Shown piece by piece: positions 1-4,233 of a stretch of DNA of 5,106 bases. Position 1 is the first letter of the stretch. Every line of letters begins with the position of its first letter. A model generated the notes under the pieces. The model saw only the letters and a list, made by a program, of their open reading frames with translations. It was not told the DNA's origin and ran no database searches. The position numbers and the translations under genes are program-made. The stretch lies in the NCBI GenBank assembly GCA_002424295.1, contig DIQY01000068.1, forward strand, positions 1 to 5,106, in the 5' to 3' direction. This DNA comes from Ruminococcaceae bacterium UBA5450 (lineage in GTDB: Bacteria > Bacillota > Clostridia > Oscillospirales > Acutalibacteraceae).

Positions 1-816
1 CTTCTGCAGTTCTCCACTGGATTTTAGGTCGGTAATGGTATCATTTACAAGCTTTGCAAGATCATCGTTTCCTTTTTTCGTTGCAACGCCGTAATCCTGT
101 GGCGCATAGGTATCGTCAAGGATTTCTGTCTTATCATCTATATAACCATTGAGGATCGATTTATCAACCGAGAAAACATCAATCCTGCCGGAATCCAATG
201 CAGCCTTAATTTCAGGATAAGTCGCAAACTCGGAGAATTTCAGTGTAATTCCCTGTTGCTTTGCCTGATCTTCCAAAGCACTACGGCTGGTTGCAGACTG
301 CGCAACACCGATTGTCTTTCCATTCATATCTTTAAGGCTCTTGATTCCGCTGTCTTTTTTCACCAAAAATCCAACGGCATCTGTCATATAAGGGTCAGAG
401 AAATCGTACTGCTGTTTACGGTCATCCGTAATGGTAAAAGTTGCAATTACCATATCGATATCGCCTTTATCCAAAAGCGGGCCGCGGGTTTTTGCATTGA
501 CAGTTGTAAACTCAACCTTGGAAGTATCTCCGTCAAAAATTTTACCGGAAATCACTTTTGCCAGATCGTCTTCAAAGCCTTCATATTCATTTGTTGTTGT
601 ATTTAAAAGACTGTATTTCGGAATATCTGCTTTTACACCGACCTTTAATGTACCAGATGCTTTGATTTTTTCGACTGCAGCACCCGCACTCGTAGAAGAA
701 TCTGCTGCTTTAGAAGATACTGCTGTAGAAGAAGCACTTGTACCTCCGCACCCTGCTAAAGCTGCCATTATCGCTGCCGCCATTACCGCTGCTGCAGCCT
801 TTTTCATAAATTTCAT
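1..816 (-). CDS. Polar amino-acid ABC transporter, substrate-binding lipoprotein (3' end cut by window edge)
   Basis: Extracellular solute-binding protein of the bacterial family 3 fold (type 2 periplasmic-binding protein), which would deliver a polar amino acid to the ABC importer encoded with it. The frame is open for 272 codons from ATG at 816 to the window edge. A basic start (K2, K5, K6) and Ala/Met-rich hydrophobic stretch lead into the lipobox L20-A-G-C23, so the mature protein should be a membrane-anchored lipoprotein, followed by a Ser/Ala linker to about residue 48. The domain starts near GTLKVGV (55-61). Family ligand-site signatures are visible: R111 in KTRGPLLDKGDIDM, ATFTITDDR (125-133), DFSDPY (138-143) and IDVFSVD (212-218). 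The pattern resembles aspartate/glutamate (PEB1-like) or glutamine binders; the exact ligand is inference. Family members are about 265-280 residues, so only a few are missing. An AAGGAGG site (832-826) lies 9 bases upstream. A GTG directly before the ATG is an alternative start. It lies 83 bases downstream of the ATPase gene. Confidence 0.93.
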   Translation of the reverse strand, partial: MKFMKKAAAAVMAAAIMAALAGCGGTSASSTAVSSKAADSSTSAGAAVEKIKASGTLKVGVKADIPKYSLLNTTTNEYEGFEDDLAKVISGKIFDGDTSKVEFTTVNAKTRGPLLDKGDIDMVIATFTITDDRKQQYDFSDPYMTDAVGFLVKKDSGIKSLKDMNGKTIGVAQSATSRSALEDQAKQQGITLKFSEFATYPEIKAALDSGRIDVFSVDKSILNGYIDDKTEILDDTYAPQDYGVATKKGNDDLAKLVNDTITDLKSSGELQK

Positions 817-899
817 CACGTTTTTCCTCCTTACAAAATTTGTGCTTTTTGGCACAAAACAAATTAATATCTGAAAATTGATCCGAAATCGGATAAATC
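817..899 (-). other. Intercistronic gap with two small hairpins between ATPase and binding-protein genes
   Basis: The 83 bases between the two ABC genes hold two inverted repeats. ATCCGA-AA-TCGGAT (881-894) sits directly after the ATPase stop codon. A 7-bp perfect stem TTTGTGC/GCACAAA with a 6-base loop (839-858) is followed on the minus strand by a short U-rich stretch just before the binding-protein ribosome site. Neither is a convincing full terminator. They could be weak terminators or RNA-stabilising or processing sites that set different amounts of the two proteins, since binding proteins are commonly made in excess. The role is inference. Confidence 0.4.
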
Positions 900-1622
900 T
901 CAGTGCAAAATTTTACTCAGGAACACCTGTGCCCTTGGATTTTTCGGGTGATCAAAAAATTCATTCGGATTGCCTTCTTCAAGGATGGTTCCATCCGCTA
1001 CAAACATCACTCGGTCTGCCACCTGACGGGCAAATCCCATTTCATGCGTAACGCAGACCATTGTAATATTTTCTTTAGAAAGGCTAACCATAACATCCAG
1101 CACTTCCTGCACCATTTCAGGGTCCAATGCGCTGGTGGGTTCATCAAATAAAATCATCGGCTTATTCATAGCCAGTGCCCGCGCAATCGCAACACGCTGC
1201 TGCTGCCCGCCGGAAAGGTTCTGCGGATATTCATTTGCCTTGGATTCCATCCCGACACGTTTCAGGTACCGCATTCCTTCTTTTTCCGCAGCATCTTTTG
1301 GAATCATCTGCAACTTAATTGGTGCCAATGTCACATTCTGCAAAGCCGTCATATGCGGATACAAATTGAATTGCTGAAATACCATGGCGGAAGTATCCCG
1401 CACCATCTGCAAATGATTCTTTTTTGTTAAAGGAACCTCATTGATCAAAACTTCTCCGGAAGAAGGTTCTTCCAAATAATTCATCATTCGAATCAACGTG
1501 CTCTTGCCAGCTCCGGAAGGTCCAAGGATTACCACTTTTTCTCCTTCCTGAATTGTCAGATTAATATCATGCAGCACTTCGTTTTTTCCATAACTCTTGC
1601 TGATATGCTTCATCTCAATCAT
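900..1622 (-). CDS. Polar amino-acid ABC transporter, ATP-binding protein (GlnQ family)
   Basis: Cytoplasmic ATPase that powers import of a polar amino acid together with the binding protein encoded just downstream and a permease not seen here. The 240-residue length is typical of the GlnQ/ArtP/HisP class. All nucleotide-binding motifs are intact: Walker A GPSGAGKST (34-42), Q-loop in VFQQF (81-85), signature LSGGQQQR (136-143), Walker B MILFDEP (156-162) with D160 and E161, D-loop SALD (164-167) and H-loop H193. LYPHMTALQNV (87-97) after the Q-loop is characteristic of the polar amino-acid subgroup. The start at 1622 has only a weak GGGG-type ribosome site (1635-1632) about 9 bases upstream. 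An in-frame ATG at codon 4 has no better site, so I keep the longer form. It is the first gene of the operon, behind a promoter at 1795-1767 and an attenuator-like hairpin at 1665-1700. Nothing looks damaged. Confidence 0.96.
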   Translation of the reverse strand: MIEMKHISKSYGKNEVLHDINLTIQEGEKVVILGPSGAGKSTLIRMMNYLEEPSSGEVLINEVPLTKKNHLQMVRDTSAMVFQQFNLYPHMTALQNVTLAPIKLQMIPKDAAEKEGMRYLKRVGMESKANEYPQNLSGGQQQRVAIARALAMNKPMILFDEPTSALDPEMVQEVLDVMVSLSKENITMVCVTHEMGFARQVADRVMFVADGTILEEGNPNEFFDHPKNPRAQVFLSKILH

Positions 1623-1652
1623 TTTTTTCTACCCCTTTTCCGAGATCTTAAT

Positions 1653-1703
1653 CTAAAATAAAAAACGCCGCGCTCCTTTCCTAAAAAAGAAGCGCGGCGT
1701 CAT
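1653..1703 (-). CDS. Possible 16-codon leader peptide spanning the attenuator hairpin
   Basis: On the minus strand an ATG at 1703 opens a short frame reading MTPRFFFRKGARRFLF, with its TAG just past the U-tract of the hairpin. It starts at the first stem arm and covers the entire hairpin, so a translating ribosome would melt or block the terminator. It carries five Arg/Lys codons in addition to five Phe codons. The ribosome site is poor (only GTGG a few bases upstream), and GC-rich palindromes readily give Arg/Ala/Pro codons by chance. I see no close family. Low confidence as a translated gene. Confidence 0.25.
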   Translation of the reverse strand: MTPRFFFRKGARRFLF

Positions 1704-1704
1704 T
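1661..1704 (-). terminator. GC-rich hairpin plus U-tract in the ABC operon leader (probable attenuator)
   Basis: A perfect 10-bp stem, ACGCCGCGCT (1665-1674) against AGCGCGGCGT (1691-1700), can be extended inward by CTTT/AAAG after a single mismatch. On the minus strand it is followed by TTTTTTATTTT, so it is a factor-independent terminator for leftward transcription. It lies downstream of the leftward promoter at 1795-1767 and about 40 bases upstream of the ATPase start. No leftward protein gene ends here, which makes it most likely an attenuator inside the operon's own leader. No T-box (AGGGUGGNACCGCG-like) or other leader class that I recognise is present. A 16-codon reading frame runs through it. 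Confidence 0.75.
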
Positions 1705-1766
1705 GCCACAAAATTAAGTTCTCAAAAATTCAATAATATAAAGATAAATTTTTTGAGTTCTGCTAT

Positions 1767-1795
1767 AGTATATCAGTTTTTAATAAATTCGTCAA
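1767..1795 (-). promoter_or_regulatory. Sigma-A promoter for the amino-acid ABC operon
   Basis: Minus-strand -35 TTGACG (1795-1790) and -10 TATACT (1772-1767) are separated by exactly 17 bases, each matching the consensus at five of six positions. The sequence just upstream (1796-1900) is very AT-rich with A/T tracts that could act as an UP element. The predicted start near 1760 gives a leader of about 138 bases. Its first part can fold into an AT-rich hairpin, CTCAAAAATT (1721-1730) against AATTTTTTGAG (1747-1757), with one bulged base. Confidence 0.8.
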
Positions 1796-1940
1796 TCTGA
1801 AAAATGCAATTTTTAAAACAAATTTCTCCAAATATTAAGCGTTTTTGCCTAAATTTTTTATTAATAATAAATAATTTGAATTTTATTTCATTAATATATT
1901 CATTTTTAAGCTTAAATCAGAAACTAATTTTCTGATTGTG
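1796..1940. other. Very AT-rich gene-free spacer with palindromes
   Basis: No open frame with a ribosome site is seen here. The stretch is strikingly A/T-rich compared with the flanking genes. It contains a perfect 12-base palindrome TTTAAGCTTAAA (1905-1916) that runs into a 9-bp inverted repeat AATCAGAAA (1915-1923) / TTTCTGATT (1929-1937). These may be a regulator site, curved promoter-upstream DNA, or structure downstream of the small-RNA candidate. I cannot choose between these. Confidence 0.5.
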
Positions 1941-2042
1941 AATAAAAAAAGGCGCGCAAAGCGCGTCTTTCAAAAAGGGAGGAGAAATGATTTGGAAAAA
2001 TGTTACTGCAATCTCAAAGCGGGTGTGCAGGCCGCTTTGAAT
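1941..2042 (-). ncRNA. Candidate small RNA with a CUCCUCCC (anti-Shine-Dalgarno-like) segment
   Basis: Read leftward, this segment has small-RNA layout. A -10-like TATACT (2054-2049) would start RNA near 2042. An 8-bp hairpin follows, CAAAGCGG/CCGCTTTG (2032-2039 and 2015-2022). Then comes a linker containing CTCCTCCC (1984-1977), and finally a terminator-like hairpin, CGCGC-TTT-GCGCG, followed by seven Ts (1950-1944). The 9-base loop of the first hairpin contains CTGCA, complementary to TGCAG just downstream, so a pseudoknot is possible. Pyrimidine-rich linkers complementary to ribosome sites are a known feature of Gram-positive regulatory RNAs. Weak points: there is no recognisable -35, and the terminator stem has an A-C mismatch on this strand. 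The competing rightward reading is a leader peptide. Confidence 0.4.
1987..2040 (+). CDS. Possible 17-residue peptide or leader ORF (competes with the small-RNA reading)
   Basis: ATG at 1987 follows a strong purine-rich site GGGAGGAG (1977-1984) with short spacing and opens the frame MIWKNVTAISKRVCRPL, ending in TGA at 2038. Its last codons lie in an 8-bp hairpin CAAAGCGG/CCGCTTTG (2015-2022, 2032-2039) followed by ATATTTTTAG, which could act as a weak rightward terminator. That combination resembles a leader-peptide attenuator in front of the MarR gene. I see no convincing rightward promoter upstream, and the marR gene has its own strong promoter further right, so this reading is tentative. 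Confidence 0.22.
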   Translation: MIWKNVTAISKRVCRPL

Positions 2043-2090
2043 ATTTTTAGTATACAAAAAGAATATGGATAACTTTTAAAAGGTTTATGA

Positions 2091-2136
2091 AAGAATCGTG
2101 AAGTTTTCACTATTTTTCCATGAACAAACGATTCTT
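2091..2136. promoter_or_regulatory. Inverted repeats overlapping the marR promoter (candidate operator)
   Basis: AAGAATCGT (2091-2099) and ACGATTCTT (2128-2136) form perfect 9-base arms 28 bases apart. The right arm overlaps the -35 of the rightward promoter. Nested at the left arm is a compact dyad GTGAA-GTT-TTCAC (2098-2110). MarR-family proteins usually bind short palindromes near their own promoter, so these are candidate operators for self-regulation. Binding itself is inference. Confidence 0.4.
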
Positions 2137-2163
2137 GACTTTTTGCGAATTCTCAGCTATTCT
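2135..2163 (+). promoter_or_regulatory. Sigma-A promoter for marR and the CHR-pair genes
   Basis: The -35 TTGACT (2135-2140) and -10 TATTCT (2158-2163) are spaced by exactly 17 bases, each with five of six consensus matches. Transcription should begin near 2170, leaving a leader of about 40 bases before the ATG at 2211. Just after the -10, AAAAAC-GAAA-GTTTTT (2164-2179) could form a small tetraloop hairpin if the transcript starts early enough. Confidence 0.75.
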
Positions 2164-2210
2164 AAAAACGAAAGTTTTTTGGATTTTTTTGTTTTGGAGG
2201 CTCTTTTAAT

Positions 2211-2663
2211 ATGCTGGATCAGGAATTTGAACGGCTTTATCTGCGGTTGCGCGCTACTTATTATCGGCGAATGGTCAACCGCATTGGTACCAGAGAAGGA
2301 AGCCTCAGTGCAACAGAGTCTTTCTGTGTTGAAATCATTTATTTGCTTGGTACCCCTACTGTTAGTAAATTCGCACAATTTTTAAACATTTCTCTACCGA
2401 ATGCAGCCTACAAAATTAATCGTCTGATTGATAAGGGCTATGTTGAAAAAAAAATATCCTCTGAAGACCACCGGGAAATTTATTTAATGGTAACGCCAAA
2501 ATTTTCAAATTATTATGGTTTAAAAAATATAGATATTGCAAAGATGATGGAAAATATTCACGAAAAATTTTCCAAACAGGAAATTGAACAATTAGAATCC
2601 ATGGTTAAAAAAATCTGCAAAGAATGTTTTCCGGATTTTAAGCTTTCTTCCTCTAGAAACTGA
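2211..2663 (+). CDS. MarR-family transcriptional regulator
   Basis: DNA-binding protein of 150 residues, probably a homodimer repressing nearby genes until a signal is sensed. It shows the MarR winged helix-turn-helix: helix TVSKFAQFLNI (50-60), recognition helix SLPNAAYKINRLIDKG (61-76) and a wing with SEDHREIYLMVTP (84-96), the family's D-x-R-x3-L-x-V/L-T pattern. Flanking helices (about 3-25 and 105-139) would form the dimer region. The start at 2211 is set by GGAGG (2196-2200), 10 bases upstream. Cysteines lie at 39, 136 and 139. The last two form a CxxC in the C-terminal helix, which could be redox- or metal-sensitive (inference). It is transcribed from its own promoter and lies 90 bases upstream of the paired CHR transporter genes on the same strand, which makes those genes and itself its likely targets. 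The true inducer cannot be read from sequence. Confidence 0.9.
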   Translation: MLDQEFERLYLRLRATYYRRMVNRIGTREGSLSATESFCVEIIYLLGTPTVSKFAQFLNISLPNAAYKINRLIDKGYVEKKISSEDHREIYLMVTPKFSNYYGLKNIDIAKMMENIHEKFSKQEIEQLESMVKKICKECFPDFKLSSSRN

Positions 2664-2667
2664 TTTT

Positions 2668-2713
2668 AAAAGTCGAAACAACATTTTTGGTTGTTCCGGC
2701 TTTTCTCTATTTT
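2668..2713 (+). terminator. Hairpin terminator or attenuator between marR and the CHR transporter genes
   Basis: A 15-base stem, AAAAGTCGAAACAAC (2668-2682) against GTTGTTCCGGCTTTT (2690-2704), with one G-U pair, one mismatch and a 7-base loop, is followed by TTTTCTCTATTTT. It begins 4 bases after the marR stop. No good promoter is seen between it and the next gene at 2754. The best candidate, TTGATG plus TAATTT, would start RNA at or past the ribosome site. The hairpin therefore probably terminates only partially, lowering transporter expression relative to the regulator. Confidence 0.7.
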
Positions 2714-2753
2714 GATGGGGATTTTAATGAATCTAATTTAAGGAGGCAATTAA

Positions 2754-3338
2754 ATGAAAGATTATTTTGAACTGTTGGCAGCCTTTTTCCGCATTGGCGC
2801 ATTTACATTTGGCGGAGGCTATGCAATGCTCCCCATGCTGGAACGAGAACTGATTCTAAAGCATAAGTGGAGTACCATGGAAGAACTGATGGACTATTTT
2901 GCCGTTGGTCAATGTACTCCCGGCACAATTGCTGTTAATACTGCCTCCTTTATCGGATACAAACGCAAAAAAGTCCCTGGTGCAATCATCGCTACGCTTG
3001 GAGTGATTCTTCCCAGTTTGATCATCATAATAATATTGGCAGCAATTTTACAGCAAGTCAGCGATTATCCGGTCGTTCAGAGCGCTTTTCGCGGAATCAG
3101 CGCCGCAGTTGCCGCTTTAATTGTTCAGTCCGTTTGGGGAATGGGAAAAAGCGGTGTTAAAAATCTGCTCGGTGTTATCTTGATGATTCTTTCCTTTTAT
3201 TTTATCTTTTTCTTAAAAGTCAATCCTGTATGGATCGTTTTAGGAGCTGGGGGTATGGGAGCATTTGCTTATTCTGAAATTGGAAAAAAGAGCTTAAAAA
3301 AGCTTTTGACTCCTTTTCGTAAGGAGGAATTCAAATGA
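2754..3338 (+). CDS. chrA: Short CHR-family (chromate-type) transporter, first subunit
   Basis: Integral membrane protein of 194 residues with a single CHR domain, the half-size form of the ChrA family. Full-length ChrA has two such domains and exports chromate, probably in exchange or coupled to proton flow. Half-size members occur as adjacent pairs, and both are needed for resistance in the studied Bacillus subtilis case. Visible family motifs are FFRIGAFTFGGGYAMLPM (11-28), GQCTPGTIAVNTASFIGYK (52-70) and a hydrophobic segment ending in ILPSLIIII (85-93). About five to six membrane segments follow (near 8-28, 47-67, 75-98, 110-130, 137-154, 158-175), then a basic tail. An AAGGAGG site precedes the ATG. 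The stop overlaps the start of the second subunit. Chromate is the family's named substrate; the natural substrate in an anaerobe may differ. Confidence 0.93.
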   Translation: MKDYFELLAAFFRIGAFTFGGGYAMLPMLERELILKHKWSTMEELMDYFAVGQCTPGTIAVNTASFIGYKRKKVPGAIIATLGVILPSLIIIIILAAILQQVSDYPVVQSAFRGISAAVAALIVQSVWGMGKSGVKNLLGVILMILSFYFIFFLKVNPVWIVLGAGGMGAFAYSEIGKKSLKKLLTPFRKEEFK

Positions 3339-3895
3339 TTTATTTGCAGCTTTGTATCGAATTCTTTAAAACGGGTCTTTTTTCGGTTGGGGGAGGACTT
3401 GCCACTCTCCCCTTCCTTTATGCTATGGCTGAGCATTATCCATGGTTTACAAAAGCAGAATTAACTCAAATGATCGCGGTCTCCGAATCTACGCCTGGTC
3501 CACTAGGTGTGAACATGGCAACTTACGTAGGAATGAAAACTGCCGGGCCTTTGGGTGGAATTCTCGCTACCTTTTCTTTGGTACTTCCTGGACTAATTAT
3601 TATTATTCTAATTGCACGCGCACTAGAAAAATTTCAGAAAAATCAACTGGTACAAAATGTTTTTAGTGGTCTGCGTCCTGCAGTAGTCGGAATGATTGCT
3701 TTCTCTGCAACATCCGTCCTCGAAAACGCATTTTTTCTTGCTGGTACAGATTTTTCATCATTTTCTTTAGGAACGCTCGACTGGCGAAATATTATTTTGT
3801 TTTTTGTTTTGCTTTTTGCTGTATTTAAATGGAAAAAGCATCCGATCCTATATATCGCTATTGGTGCTATCGTTGGGATTGTATTTCAATTTTAA
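3335..3895 (+). CDS. chrA: Short CHR-family (chromate-type) transporter, second subunit
   Basis: Second half-size CHR protein (186 residues), expected to assemble with the preceding one into a working transporter in opposite membrane orientation. Motifs parallel those of its partner but differ in detail: FFKTGLFSVGGGLATLPFL (10-28), SESTPGPLGVNMATYVGMK (50-68), and LATFSLVLPGLIIIILIA (77-94). About six hydrophobic segments are seen (near 6-28, 46-66, 75-95, 107-130, 152-166, 169-185). Its ATG overlaps the upstream stop as ATGA, a layout that couples translation, and it also has its own AAGGAGG site inside the upstream gene's end. The protein ends right after the last membrane segment. It shares the upstream gene's symbol because the family does not name the halves separately. 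Confidence 0.93.
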   Translation: MIYLQLCIEFFKTGLFSVGGGLATLPFLYAMAEHYPWFTKAELTQMIAVSESTPGPLGVNMATYVGMKTAGPLGGILATFSLVLPGLIIIILIARALEKFQKNQLVQNVFSGLRPAVVGMIAFSATSVLENAFFLAGTDFSSFSLGTLDWRNIILFFVLLFAVFKWKKHPILYIAIGAIVGIVFQF

Positions 3896-4106
3896 AAATC
3901 AAAAAAGCTGCGTTCTCCGGCTCTTCCTTACCCATTTCCTTAATTAACTGTTTTCGTACAAAGACAGTACCATCTATCCAAAATCATCTCAATAAACAAC
4001 ACTGTTCGCGTGATACAGGAATCAAAATGAGTCCTTGAATGCCTTTATATTTCTATCCTGATTTTACTTCATTTCTTAATCCAATCTAATTTATATTACT
4101 TTAAAT
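3896..4106 (-). other. Gene-free gap with a possible broken gene remnant on the minus strand
   Basis: No intact gene is seen after the second CHR gene. On the minus strand one frame from 4052 to 3867 is open except for one TGA (3986-3984). Before the stop it reads GLILIPVSREQCCLLR and after it FWIDGTVFVRKQLIKEMGK, then EEPENAAFLIF. The composition looks protein-like rather than random, but there is no usable start or ribosome site and I do not recognise a family. It may be the relic of a decayed gene, or chance. The right part (about 4030-4106) is plain AT-rich sequence. Confidence 0.3.
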
Positions 4107-4158
4107 AAAAAAGCGGCCTAACAGAGAAGGATGAAATCATCTGTTAGGCCGCTTTTTT
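4107..4158. terminator. Strong bidirectional terminator
   Basis: A perfect 19-bp inverted repeat, with arms at 4107-4125 and 4140-4158 and a 14-base loop, has a GC-rich core GCGGCCTAACAGA and A6/T6 at the outer ends. It therefore gives a hairpin plus U-tract on both strands. It lies between the convergent CHR genes (plus) and the symporter gene (minus) and would stop both. Confidence 0.93.
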
Positions 4159-4233
4159 AGCGCAATACCAAGCGCCAAAACTATTTATAGAGGAGCGAAA
4201 ACTATATTGAGTTGTTGTCTATTGAAAATGTGT

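Noticed and set aside
431..874. Long plus-strand open frame antisense to the binding-protein gene
   Set aside because: It lies opposite a clear lipoprotein gene with signal peptide, lipobox and ribosome site; no independent start signal or family features.
1622..1772. T-box or known riboswitch in the ABC operon leader
   Set aside because: The leader before the hairpin is only about 60 bases and very AT-rich, with no AGGGUGGNACCGCG-like segment or specifier-type stems.
1876..1904. Rightward promoter TTGAAT ... TATATT in the AT-rich spacer
   Set aside because: The spacing is only 13 bases, and with a 17-base spacing the -10 is TTCATT; such matches are expected by chance in AT-rich DNA.
2098..2385. 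Plus-strand 95-codon frame overlapping the marR promoter and start
   Set aside because: It overlaps the promoter and the first part of the well-supported MarR gene in another frame, with no ribosome site and no recognisable domain.
2713..2741. Separate promoter for the CHR genes (TTGATG ... TAATTT)
   Set aside because: The -10 match is weak, and the resulting start would fall at or beyond the ribosome site, removing it from the message.
3829..4038. Plus-strand 69-codon frame at the end of the second CHR gene
   Set aside because: It begins inside the CHR gene in a different frame without a ribosome site, and its residues look like out-of-frame translation.
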